From Pseudomonas cerasi (GTDB lineage Bacteria; Pseudomonadota; Gammaproteobacteria; Pseudomonadales; Pseudomonadaceae), in NCBI RefSeq assembly GCF_900074915.1, contig NZ_LT222319.1:2699001-2763000 (forward strand): a stretch of 64,000 nt of DNA. The letters run 5' to 3'. Shown in pieces: positions 38,768 through 47,151 of the stretch (its first letter is position 1; each line of letters opens with the position of its first letter). A program made the translations under genes and the position numbers. The notes below the pieces were generated by a model, which worked only from the letters and a program-made list of their open reading frames with translations, was not told the DNA's origin and did no database searches.

Positions 38768-40249
38768 ATGTCAGCGTCTGATGGCACCCCTCTGTTGCAA
38801 CGCGCGATTGAAGCCGAATGTGTTTTCAATGGCGACTGGATTCCTTCCTCGTCTCCCTCATTGCCCGTCATCGAGCCTGCGACCGGCGAGCTGTTGATGA
38901 ACACAGCCATGGCCGATGCTGCGGACATCGCGGTTGCCTGCCGTGAGGCCGCGCTGGCTCAACCTGCCTGGGCGGCGCTGGGGCCGCGTGAAAAGGCCGA
39001 CATATTTCTTCTCGCCGCCGATCACGCGGTTTGTGCGTTCGATGAACTGGCGCTGTATGTCGCCCGCGAGACCGGCGGCAGCTTGCAAAAGGGCCAGCAC
39101 GAAGTGAACGAGACCATCGTGTTGTTGCGTCAGGCGGCGGGCATGCTGTCGCAGGCTCATGGTCATGGCCTGATGCTGCCCAGTCAGGCCGGTCGTCTGT
39201 CCTACGCGCGGCGTGTCGCGCACGGTGTGGTGGGAGTGATTTCGCCATTCAATTTTCCCCTGGTGCTTTCCCTGCGCTCGGTCGCTCCGGCGCTTGCTGC
39301 CGGCAATGCCGTGGTGCTCAAGCCCGATCCGCAGACACCCATCAGCGGCGGTTTCCTGATCGCCCGGCTGTTCGAGGAAGCCGGTCTGCCCAAAGGGCTG
39401 CTGCACGTGCTGCCGGGTTCTGCCGATGCTGGCGAAGCGCTGTGCCGCGACACCAATGTGCAGATGATCACCTTCACCGGCTCGACCGGGGCCGGACGCA
39501 AGGTTGCCGAAGCGGCGGGCCGCAACCTGAAGAAAGTGTCGCTGGAGCTGGGCGGCAAGAATCCGCTGGTGATTCTCGAAGACGCCGACCTTGATCTGGC
39601 CGCCAGCAATGCGGCGTTCGGTGCCTGGCTGCACCAGGGGCAGATCTGCATGGCCACCGGGTTGATCCTGGTGCACGAATCCATCGCTGCCGAGCTGACC
39701 CGCAAGCTGGCGGACAAGGCGCGGGCGCTGACGGTGGGTAATGCGGCACGCGGTGAGGCTGCTCTGGGGCCGCTGATCAACAAACGGCAGTTGCAGCACG
39801 TGCATCAGGTGGTCAGTGACAGCCTGCAGGCCGGTGCGCGACTGGAAACCGGTGGCGAGTATGAAGGCCTGTTCTATCGGCCGACGGTGCTCAGCGGCGT
39901 GAAACCCGGTATGCGCGCATTCGAGGAAGAGATTTTTGGCCCGGTGGCGGTTGTGGTCAGCTTTTCCACGGACGAGGAAGCCATCGAACTGGCCAACCGT
40001 TCCGAGTATGGCCTGGCAGCTGCGGTGATCTCCCCGGACATCGGCCGCGCGACGGCGATTGGCGACCAGCTCAGGTGCGGCATGTTGCACATCAACGATC
40101 AGACGGTGGCCGATGAGTGTGTCAATTCGTTCGGCGGGCGCGGTGCGTCGGGCAACGGCAGCAGCGCTGGCAGCCCCTCGGACTGGGATGAATACAGCCA
40201 ATGGCAGTGGGTCACGGTGAAGAACCAGGCGCCGGCCTACCCATTCTGA
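38768..40249 (+). CDS. NAD(P)-dependent aromatic (benzaldehyde-type) aldehyde dehydrogenase
   Basis: 493 aa ALDH. Catalytic Cys294 (HQGQICMATG), Glu260 (SLELGGKNPL), cofactor motif FTGSTGAGRKV. The C-terminus (NDQTVADECVNSFGGRGASG and DWDEYSQWQWVTVK) is typical of XylC/AreC benzaldehyde and vanillin-type dehydrogenases. In this cluster the likely substrates are aromatic aldehydes on the coniferyl alcohol route. It is preceded by a sigma54 promoter and followed by the CalA-like gene, so an operon is likely. It is the only one of its five-gene neighbourhood that is intact. Confidence 0.9.
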   Translation: MSASDGTPLLQRAIEAECVFNGDWIPSSSPSLPVIEPATGELLMNTAMADAADIAVACREAALAQPAWAALGPREKADIFLLAADHAVCAFDELALYVARETGGSLQKGQHEVNETIVLLRQAAGMLSQAHGHGLMLPSQAGRLSYARRVAHGVVGVISPFNFPLVLSLRSVAPALAAGNAVVLKPDPQTPISGGFLIARLFEEAGLPKGLLHVLPGSADAGEALCRDTNVQMITFTGSTGAGRKVAEAAGRNLKKVSLELGGKNPLVILEDADLDLAASNAAFGAWLHQGQICMATGLILVHESIAAELTRKLADKARALTVGNAARGEAALGPLINKRQLQHVHQVVSDSLQAGARLETGGEYEGLFYRPTVLSGVKPGMRAFEEEIFGPVAVVVSFSTDEEAIELANRSEYGLAAAVISPDIGRATAIGDQLRCGMLHINDQTVADECVNSFGGRGASGNGSSAGSPSDWDEYSQWQWVTVKNQAPAYPF

Positions 40250-40312
40250 GTCTGACTGACATTCCATGCTTCATTGCAACAGGTGATGTGATTCAACGGC
40301 AAGACGTGATCC

Positions 40313-40323
40313 AACAACAATAA
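40313..40323 (+). promoter_or_regulatory. Hfq/Crc CA motif before calA
   Basis: AACAACAATAA, 12 bases before the ATG at 40336, fits the AAnAAnAA motif through which Hfq with Crc blocks translation of catabolic mRNAs in Pseudomonas. Confidence 0.6.
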
Positions 40324-40335
40324 GAGCGCGTGACT

Positions 40336-41102
40336 ATGAACCTGACTAACAAAACACTGATCGTGACTGGTGTGTCATCCGGCATCGGCGCTGAGCTGGC
40401 ACGTGTGGCACGCTTCCAGGGTGCCCGAGTGATCGGCATCGATCGTCATGAACCGCAATTGACCGTAGACAGTTTTTTCCAGGCGGACCTGGCCGATCCA
40501 AAGAATATAGATGCGTTGATCGAGCGCTTGCCCAAGCAGATCGACGGCCTGTGCAACATCGCCGGTGTACCTGGCACAGCGCCCGTTCAGGCGGTCGCCC
40601 AGGTCAATTACCTCGGGCTGCGCCACCTGACCCAACGCCTGCTGCCGCGCATTTCACCGGGCGGCAGTATCGTCAACATAGCGTCGATACTCGGCTCGCA
40701 GTGGCCGGAAAGGCTGGAGCTGCACAAGGCCCTGGCTGCCACCGAAAGCTACAGCGAAGGGCGGAGTGGCTGGCGGCCAATCCGGTCGCCCATGAAACCT
40801 GCTACCAGTATTTCAAGGAAGCGCTGATCGTCTGGAGCTTCAAGCAGTCGCAGGAATGGTTTCGCGATCATTCGGTGCGCGTCAACTGCGTGGCACCGGG
40901 GCCAGTGTTTACGCCGATTCTGGGAGATTTTGTCAGCATGGTTGGCCAGGAGCGGGTTACCCGTGATGGCCTGCACATGAAACGTCCTGCGCTGGCCGAT
41001 GAGGTGGCCGAGGTGATTGCGTTTCTGTGCTCCGACGCCTCGCGCTGGATCAACGGCGTCAACTTGCCCATAGATGGAGGGTTGGCCGCTTCCTACGTGT
41101 AA
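40336..41102 (+). pseudogene. CalA-like coniferyl alcohol dehydrogenase (SDR), frameshifted
   Basis: The first part reads LIVTGVSSGIGAELARVARF (cofactor site), LCNIAGVPGTAPVQAV and SIVNIASILGSQWPERL. The frame is lost near 40757-40763 after ATESYSEG. In the -1 frame AEWLAANPVAHETCYQYFKE carries the Tyr-x-x-x-Lys active site (YQYFK), and VRVNCVAPGPVFTPI and WINGVNLPIDGGLAASYV complete the enzyme to 41102, about 255 aa in all. The two halves match the CalA type of SDR that oxidises coniferyl alcohol. As read, the protein stops at 40827 and lacks the catalytic Tyr. Confidence 0.9.
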
Positions 41103-41156
41103 TGGCTGCACATGTTGCAACCCCGGCGACGCGTTCGTGGCGTCGGGGGCACTTGA

Positions 41157-41172
41157 AAACAACAACAATAAG
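41157..41172 (+). promoter_or_regulatory. Hfq/Crc CA motif before the channel gene
   Basis: AAAACAACAACAATAA lies 16 bases before the ATG at 41188, partly overlapping the ribosome-binding region (AGGA at 41176). Confidence 0.6.
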
Positions 41173-41187
41173 TACAGGAATCACAAG

Positions 41188-42135
41188 ATGCCCAAGTCTG
41201 TCTTGCGTGCCGTTGCGACCGTATCATTCATCGCCTTGTCCTCGACTGCATACGCCTATGACTTGCCCGGCCTCAATCTGGGCAACACCAGCTTCTACGA
41301 CGGATCCCCGGCGCCTGCGGGTCCGGGCTGGTATCTGGAGGAGTATCTGAACTATGCCAAGGCCAATCGTTTCAATGACGTGAATGGCGACAAACTGCAA
41401 CTTCCCAAACAGGATGTGGATGTATTGGCGGTGACCACGCAGATCATCTACGTCGGTCAGCCAATGGCCAATGGTGCCATGCCGGGTATTACCGCAATCA
41501 ACACGTCGCTGGCACATGTCGACGTGGATGACGGCCTGGGCAACACCGCCCTGAGTTCGCGTGCCGGTTTCGGTGATTTGGTCATCGGTCCGTTTCTGCA
41601 ACTGCCGACGATCACCCGTGCCGATGGCAGCCCGCTGCTGACCCAGCGTGTCGAGGCGGACATTGCGATTCCGGTCGGCGCTTATGATCGCAATCGCTCA
41701 ATCAACCCGGGCAGTAATTTCTGGTCGTTCAACCCGTACTACGCCGCGACTTACTGGTTCTCGCCGAAATGGTCGGCCAGCGGGCGTTTCATGTATTTGT
41801 GGAACGGCAAGAATGATGACCCGCAAGCCGGATTCGGCAATGCTTCCGACACGCAGGCAGGGCAGGCTCTGCATGCCAACCTGACTCTGTAATACGCAGT
41901 CAACGAGCAACTTTCGCTGGGGCTCAACGGTTACTGGCTCAAGCAGTTCACCGACACTCAGGTGGACGGCCATGATGTCAGTGGTCGGAAGGAAAAGGTC
42001 TGGGCTATCGGCCCGGGCCTGCTGTATGCCTTCAACAAGGAGAACGTGCTGACGGTCAATAGCTACTTCGAACAGGGCGCGGAAAACCGCACCGAAGGCA
42101 ACAAGCTGGTGCTGAATTTTCTGCACAAGCTTTAA
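41188..42135 (+). pseudogene. Outer-membrane channel, phenol-degradation meta-pathway family, with in-frame stop
   Basis: The protein starts with a signal peptide (MPKSVLRAVATVSFIALSST, ending AYA) and LPGLNLGNTSFYDGSPAPAG, the hallmark opening of the MetA-pathway transporter family that lets aromatic compounds across the outer membrane. A TAA at 41890-41892 ends the frame after ALHANLTL. The same frame then continues uninterrupted with YAVNEQLSLGLNGYWLKQF to a natural end (VLNFLHKL) at 42135. A single CAA-to-TAA or similar substitution explains it. The truncated product lacks the last beta strands and the C-terminal signal for outer-membrane insertion. Confidence 0.92.
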
Positions 42136-42189
42136 GGCATTGGAATGTTTTGACTATCGTTCCTCACGCTCCGCATGGGAATGCAGTTC

Positions 42190-42206
42190 GTGACGCTCTG
42201 CGTCAC
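42190..42206. repeat. Extragenic palindrome
   Basis: GTGACGC-TCT-GCGTCAC, preceded by CGTTCCTCACGCTCCGCATG. This wording recurs in Pseudomonas intergenic DNA as a short repeat (recollection, not checked). It could end the preceding transcript. Confidence 0.6.
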
Positions 42207-42256
42207 ACAAGGGTTCTGCGATGTCAGGTGGATTGAGGTTCGGCTCAGGTCACCTT

Positions 42257-42387
42257 TTCGCCCCTCGGCGAGTTGCTGATCCGGGGGTAGCCTGGCAGGA
42301 CGCCAGGCTAGCCGCACCGGGCCATGGATGGCCCGTTGCGGCGACGCCCGGATCAGTGTCAGGGCGAAGGAACCCGACGAAGTCGGG
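42257..42387. repeat. Structured intergenic element with nested inverted repeats
   Basis: An outer stem TTCGCCC (42257) pairs with GGGCGAA (42362). Inside it TGATCCGGG (42277-42285) pairs perfectly with CCCGGATCA (42347-42355). Within that are two hairpins, TAGCCTGGC/GCCAGGCTA (42288-42310) and CGGGCCAT/ATGGCCCG (42318-42335). A fifth hairpin CCCGAC-GAA-GTCGGG (42373-42387) follows, then GGAGCGAGGGGCTTTGGTTA. The cloverleaf-like design suggests a mobile intergenic repeat or structured RNA. No protein-coding frame here is credible. Confidence 0.7.
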
Positions 42388-42597
42388 CCGGAAACAGGAG
42401 CGAGGGGCTTTGGTTACTTTGGCCCCATCTCAGCGCCAGGACTCAGCCGTCACTAACGTCGCACTCTGCGTCGACAGTGCCATCGCGATCAAAAAAGCAG
42501 CCTGAGATCTAAAACAAATCTCACTTAACCCCCAGAACGATGTGACACGGATTGCTCATTGTTATACATAAATCCGCTTTTGATTCTGGCCGGAGGC

Positions 42598-42641
42598 CGT
42601 GGGAGTGGACCGGGCGACACTTCGCTTGTTCGCGAAGAGGG
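42598..42641. repeat. REP-like palindrome
   Basis: CGTGGGAGTGGACCGGGCGA, then CTTCGC-TTGTTC-GCGAAG and AGGGC. The GTGGGAG...TTCGCGAA pattern resembles Pseudomonas REP sequences in a degenerate form. It ends just before the stop codon of the MFS pseudogene and could terminate it. Confidence 0.5.
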
Positions 42642-42647
42642 CCTTGA

Positions 42648-43864
42648 TCAGCTCGACCCTGCAGCCTTGAGCTCGCGCTGCTCGATGGCGACTGACCTGG
42701 ACAGCACTGTAATCGCCGCCAGTGCGGCAATCACCAGGCCTGGCGAGGTGGCCAGCAGTACGCCGGCGGTTCCAGCGCCAGCGCCCAGCAGTTGTCCGGC
42801 CGCCAGTGGGCCGGCAACCGAACCGAGACGGCCGATGGCTACTGCAGCACCCACACCGGTGGCGCGTACCGAGGTCGGGTAGGACGGCGGGGCCAGCGCA
42901 TACAGCACCAACTGCGCGGCGATGACAAACACCCCGGCCGCAAACCCTGCAATGGCCATCGGTACGATACCGACCGACCCACGCCTGCCAGCGCTGCTAG
43001 CAAGCCGGAATAGACGAACAGCACGACCTTGATGCCATTGCAGCGATCAAGCAACAACCCGCCCAACAGCGAGCCCAGTGCGCCGCCGATATTGAACAAC
43101 ATCTGCACCATGCCCGCCTGCGGTTTGCTGAAGCCCTGACCGATCAGCAGTGAAGGCAGCCAGTTGAGCAGCATGTACATCACGGTCAGGGTGAAGAAGT
43201 AGCCGAGCCACAACGCCAGCGTGGTGCGAGCCCGGCCTTCGCCGAACAACGCAGTGGCGCTTGAATGCCGAACGCTGTCAGCACTGGTCTGCTGTTTGAA
43301 AGCGCTGGACTCGGGCAGCAACAGGATCATCAGCGGAGCCACCAACAGCGGCACCAGACCACCGATGATGAACGTGGTTTGCCAGTGCTCGCTGGTGAAC
43401 ATGGCGACGACCGCCGCCAGGGCACCGCCCAGTGGAACACCTGCGTACATGACGCTGATAGCCAGGCCGCGGTGACGTTCGCTTGCAGCTTCTGCACACA
43501 GGGCAATCAGGTTGGGCAACGCCGCCCCCAGACCCAGGCCCGTCATGAAGCGCACCAGCAACAGGCCGGAAAAGCTTTCGACATACGCAGTGCTCAGCGA
43601 AAAGACCCCGAACAGCAGCACTGCGCTCACCAGAATCTTCTTGCGGCCGATGCGATCGGCAATCCACCCGCCAAAGAACGCCCCAGGCAGCAGCCCGATG
43701 ATCCCGGCGCTGAACACCCAGCCCATCATTTTTGGATCAAGGGCGAAGGTCTGGCGCAACCCGGCGGCCGCCGTTCCGGCAGCCTGCAGGTCGAAACCCT
43801 CGATGAGCGCAACGATAAAACACAAGACAATGGTCAGCGTCGATCGACGTAATGGACTGTTCAT
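42648..43864 (-). pseudogene. MFS aromatic-acid:H+ symporter (AAHS family), frameshifted
   Basis: Starts MNSPLRRSTLTIVLCFIVAL with GAGG upstream. EGFDLQAAGTA and the loop FGGWIADRIGRKKILVS are AAHS/MhpT hallmarks; LGLGAALPNLIAL and a second-half GGALGSLLGGLLLDR follow. The frame is lost near 42965-42985 after LLAALAGVG. The -1 frame carries the last two membrane spans (MAIAGFAAGVFVIAAQLVLY, VAIGRLGSVAGPLAAGQLLG) to 42648. Full length would be about 405 aa. An aromatic acid such as ferulate or a hydroxycinnamate would be the expected cargo. As read, the protein loses the last helices. Confidence 0.9.
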
Positions 43865-43874
43865 GGCAAGCCTC

Positions 43875-43891
43875 ATTGTTGTTTTTGTTGT
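43875..43891 (-). promoter_or_regulatory. Hfq/Crc CA motif before the MFS gene
   Basis: On the minus strand ACAACAAAAACAACAAT lies about 11 bases before the ATG at 43864, covering the ribosome-binding region. Confidence 0.55.
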
Positions 43892-44161
43892 GGAGAAAAG
43901 CCTGTTCCCGAGCGCCAATCGAGGCGTTGTGACAGGTCGTTATCAAGGTAACAAAAATAACTAAAAAGTGAATCTGACTGGAAGAGTGATAAAAAGAAGT
44001 GTTTAGTCTTTCAAAAACATTGAGTTAGCAGCGGAATATCAACAAGCTGATAAAGTAGTTAATAATATTAATGTTCGATTATCGGTCATTTTGGATTGAC
44101 GCGGCGGTGGAATCTTTCAATTCTCTACTCACGGGCCCGCAGTTAGCGCCGGACCGACTCC
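43892..44161. promoter_or_regulatory. AT-rich divergent promoter region between MFS and porin genes
   Basis: This 270-base stretch is much richer in A and T than its surroundings (for example AAGTAGTTAATAATATTAAT near 44055) and separates two divergent starts. No gene or clear sigma54 site is seen. It probably holds both promoters and regulator sites. Confidence 0.4.
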
Positions 44162-44178
44162 AAAAACAACAACAATAA
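44162..44178 (+). promoter_or_regulatory. Hfq/Crc CA motif before the porin gene
   Basis: AAAAACAACAACAATAA ends 13 bases before the ATG at 44192; strong match to repeated AAnAAn. Confidence 0.6.
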
Positions 44179-44191
44179 GTGGACACCGAAC

Positions 44192-45514
44192 ATGTCAAAG
44201 CTCGCTCATGATCCAGCAAGCGCTGTGTCAGCTCCCTTTTTACGTGGAAAACGTTGTGGCCTTGCACTGGGCCTGCTGGGTATCAGTGCCATTCCCGACC
44301 CTGCACAGGCGCAGGGCTTTCTGGATGACAGCCATGGCACCCTGACGCTGCGCAACTATTATATGGACCGCGATTACAAGGATGATGGCGCCAAGACTGC
44401 GACTCGGGAGTGGGCGCAGGGCTTCATCATGAATGCGGAGTCCGGCTTTACCCAAGGGCCGGTGGGTTTCGGTCTCGATGCGCGAGCGCTGGTCGGGGTG
44501 AAACTGGATTCCTCGCCAGACCGCAGCGGCACCGAGCTGTTGCCGGTGTCCGCCAGCGATGGCCGGGCGGCTGACGAGTATTCGCGGCTGGCCCTGACCG
44601 GCAAGCTGAAATTTCACGAAACCACGGTCAAGACCGGCGACGTGTCGATTTTCCTGCCGTTCGCTTTCGCCAGCCCCTCGCGACTGTTGCCGCAGACCTT
44701 TCGTGGCATCACGCTGACCTCCAAGGACATCGATGACCTGACCCTCAATGCGGGCTACATCGACCGGGTCAACAAACGTGACTCCAGCAACTACCAGCCC
44801 ATCAGCCTCGCTTCACCGAACCGCCGTTTCAATGGGGCGGCAACCTCGTCGCACATGGCTTACGCCGGAGGCGATTATCAGGTCAACAAGGACCTGAGCC
44901 TACGGGCGTACCACGCCGAGGTAGACGATCTCTACACCCAGAACACCCTGGCCCTGTTGCACAAGCTGGCGATTGGCGACGGCGTGCTGACCACCGATCT
45001 GCGCAGCTTTTTCAGCCGCGATACCGGCAGTGCAAAGGCCGGCGAAGTAGACAACCAGAACCTTTCCGCGTTGCTTGGCTACAAGTGGGGAGGGCACAGC
45101 GTGAGCCTTGGCTACATGCATTCCAGTGGCGACACGGCGACGCCTTATGTCTCGGGCACCGAACCGATGGGGTTGAGCGAGATGACCATGAGCTCGGACT
45201 TCCTCAACGCCAAGGAGCGCACCTGGCAAGCCATCTACGACTATGACTTCACGGCCGTCGGGCTGGTCGGGCTGCGCAGTCGTCTGCGTTACGTGCGCGG
45301 CGACAACATCGAGCTGGCCGCTTTCAATGCCGATGATCGCAAGGAGCGTGAGTTTCAGATGGAACTGGGCTACGTCGTGCAAAGCGGTCCGCTGAAGAAC
45401 GTCGGGCTGCTGGCGCGCAAGTCGATCTATCGCAACGACTTCCCGGCGGGTGCAGCCTTTCGTGACGAGAACCAGACACGCTTTATCGTGCAATACAGCT
45501 TGCCGCTCTGGTAA
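44192..45514 (+). CDS. OprD-family porin for aromatic acids (OpdK-like)
   Basis: Outer-membrane, substrate-specific 18-strand porin of 440 aa. An N-terminal signal segment (GLALGLLGISAIPDPAQA) precedes GFLDDSHGTLTLRNYYMDRD, the usual OprD opening. REWAQGFIMNAESGFTQGPVGFG and QTFRGITLTSKDIDDLTLNAG are family elements, and it ends IVQYSLPLW with the aromatic C-terminal residue needed for assembly. Its place between the MFS transporter and the ferulate regulon suggests a vanillate/ferulate-type substrate, as for OpdK. It faces the convergent MarR gene. Confidence 0.92.
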   Translation: MSKLAHDPASAVSAPFLRGKRCGLALGLLGISAIPDPAQAQGFLDDSHGTLTLRNYYMDRDYKDDGAKTATREWAQGFIMNAESGFTQGPVGFGLDARALVGVKLDSSPDRSGTELLPVSASDGRAADEYSRLALTGKLKFHETTVKTGDVSIFLPFAFASPSRLLPQTFRGITLTSKDIDDLTLNAGYIDRVNKRDSSNYQPISLASPNRRFNGAATSSHMAYAGGDYQVNKDLSLRAYHAEVDDLYTQNTLALLHKLAIGDGVLTTDLRSFFSRDTGSAKAGEVDNQNLSALLGYKWGGHSVSLGYMHSSGDTATPYVSGTEPMGLSEMTMSSDFLNAKERTWQAIYDYDFTAVGLVGLRSRLRYVRGDNIELAAFNADDRKEREFQMELGYVVQSGPLKNVGLLARKSIYRNDFPAGAAFRDENQTRFIVQYSLPLW

Positions 45515-45555
45515 TCATCGCGCATCGACGGCAGGGAAGCCGTCTATGAGCGCTT

Positions 45556-46044
45556 TCACGATTGATACACCTTTTTCAGCAACCTGAGCAGGTCCTGACG
45601 TTCCTTTTTATCCAGCGCGGCGGTGGATTCCAGGTCGCTGTCCACGGCGATCTGTTTCAGTTCGCGCAGCAGTGTTTCGCCGCTTTTGCTGAGAAAGATG
45701 CCGTATGAGCGCTTGTCCGGCTTGCAACGCACCCGGACGGCCAGCGCACGCTCTTCGAGCTTGTTCAGTAATGGAACGACCTGCGGCGGTTCGATCGCCA
45801 GCGCCTTGGCCAGGTCTGCCTGCATAAGACCCGGGTTCTGCTCGATGATCGCCAGCGCCGAGAACTGCGCCGGGCGCAGGTCGTGTGCGGAAAGACGTCC
45901 GATCAGGTTCTGGAACAGCTTGAGTTGTGCGCGGCGCATGGCATAACCGATCAGATCATCCAGCGCAGAATCCGTTGGCAAACGTGCCTCGGCAGCCTGT
46001 ACGGGAGCCTGGCAAACGTCGGCGATGTCAGATGGCTTGGCCAT
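45556..46044 (-). CDS. MarR-family repressor of the hydroxycinnamate operon (FerR/FerC-like)
   Basis: 162 aa; the ATG at 46044 follows AAGGACCG. Winged-helix segment LRPAQFSALAIIEQNPGLMQ, ADLAKALAIEPPQVVPLLNK and the wing with RCKPDKRSYGIFLSKSG. The gene is divergent from ech. MarR proteins in this position bind hydroxycinnamoyl-CoA thioesters and release the catabolic operon; that is family knowledge applied by position. Confidence 0.9.
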   Translation of the reverse strand: MAKPSDIADVCQAPVQAAEARLPTDSALDDLIGYAMRRAQLKLFQNLIGRLSAHDLRPAQFSALAIIEQNPGLMQADLAKALAIEPPQVVPLLNKLEERALAVRVRCKPDKRSYGIFLSKSGETLLRELKQIAVDSDLESTAALDKKERQDLLRLLKKVYQS

Positions 46045-46154
46045 TGAAAATGCGGTCCTTATGGTTTGATGGGTCAATCAGCCGGTCAGTTTGCCGAGGT
46101 TGGCGAACGATAGCTATGGGGCATACGTGACTGTGACCAGCCTGTTCGGGCGGA

Positions 46155-46217
46155 GTGCCGAGATTTTGATTAATTTGAATAACAGTTAATTGACATAACT
46201 ATATTTGCGGTTTAGCT
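46155..46217 (+). promoter_or_regulatory. Promoter/operator region of the ech operon
   Basis: An AT-rich stretch with imperfect inverted symmetry (TTGATTAATTTGAATAACAG, then TTAATTGACA) lies between the divergent marR and ech genes. TTGACA at 46190 could be a -35 box with TTTAGC-like -10 at about 46212. The AT-rich symmetry is a likely MarR site. Confidence 0.45.
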
Positions 46218-46255
46218 TTGAGTCATCTTCAAGCCAAGAACAAGAGAGCATCGCC

Positions 46256-47086
46256 ATGAGCAAATATGAAGGCCGCTGGTCAACCATCAAGGTCGAGATC
46301 GAGCAAGGTATCGCGTGGGTCATCCTCAATCGGCCGGAAAAACGCAACGCCATGAGCCCGACCCTGAACCGCGAAATGATCGATGTGCTGGAAACCCTGG
46401 AGCAGGATCCCGATGCGGGCGTTCTGGTGCTGACCGGTGCCGGCGAGGCGTGGACCGCTGGCATGGACCTCAAGGAGTATTTCCGCGAGGTGGATGCCGG
46501 GCCGGAAATTCTTCAGGAAAAAATCCGTCGCGAAGCCTCCCAGTGGCAGTGGAAGATGTTGCGCATGTACGCCAAGCCAACCATCGCGATGGTCAACGGC
46601 TGGTGCTTCGGCGGTGGTTTCAGCCCGCTGGTGGCCTGTGATCTGGCGATCTGCGCCGATGAAGCGACCTTCGGCCTGTCGGAAATCAACTGGGGCATTC
46701 CGCCCGGCAACCTGGTGAGCAAGGCCATGGCCGACACTGTGGGCCACCGCCAGTCGCTGTACTACATCATGACCGGCAAAACCTTCAACGGTCAGAAAGC
46801 CGCTGAAATGGGCCTCGTCAATGAAAGCGTACCGCTGGCACAACTGCGTCAGGTGACCATCGATCTGGCCAATAATCTGCTGGAAAAGAATCCGGTGGTA
46901 CTGCGCGCCGCCAAGCACGGCTTCAAACGCTGCCGCGAACTGACCTGGGAGCAGAACGAAGACTATCTGTACGCCAAGCTGGACCAGTCACGTCTGCTGG
47001 ACAAGGAAGGCGGGCGCGAGCAGGGCATGAAGCAGTTCCTCGATGACAAGAGCATCAAGCCTGGTCTGGAAGCGTACAAGCGCTAG
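46256..47086 (+). CDS. ech: p-Hydroxycinnamoyl-CoA hydratase/lyase (enoyl-CoA hydratase/aldolase)
   Basis: Crotonase-fold enzyme of 276 aa that hydrates feruloyl-, caffeoyl- or p-coumaroyl-CoA and cleaves it to the aromatic aldehyde (vanillin and others) and acetyl-CoA. The sequence shows GIAWVILNRPEKRNAMSPTL, the oxyanion segment TAGMDLKEYFREVD, GWCFGGGFSPLVACDLAIC, and SEINWGIPPGNLVSKAM with the catalytic Glu region, all matching HCHL proteins. AGAGAG precedes the ATG. First gene of ech-vdh-fcs-aat. Confidence 0.95.
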   Translation: MSKYEGRWSTIKVEIEQGIAWVILNRPEKRNAMSPTLNREMIDVLETLEQDPDAGVLVLTGAGEAWTAGMDLKEYFREVDAGPEILQEKIRREASQWQWKMLRMYAKPTIAMVNGWCFGGGFSPLVACDLAICADEATFGLSEINWGIPPGNLVSKAMADTVGHRQSLYYIMTGKTFNGQKAAEMGLVNESVPLAQLRQVTIDLANNLLEKNPVVLRAAKHGFKRCRELTWEQNEDYLYAKLDQSRLLDKEGGREQGMKQFLDDKSIKPGLEAYKR

Positions 47087-47151
47087 TCTGATATCCAGAC
47101 GTTTCGAGCCAAGTCTGTAGTTCCTGATAAAGACAATAAAGAGGAATCACC

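Noticed and set aside
42221..42512. Small coding frames in the structured intergenic element
   Set aside because: The frames are made of the inverted repeats themselves, overlap each other and lack ribosome sites.
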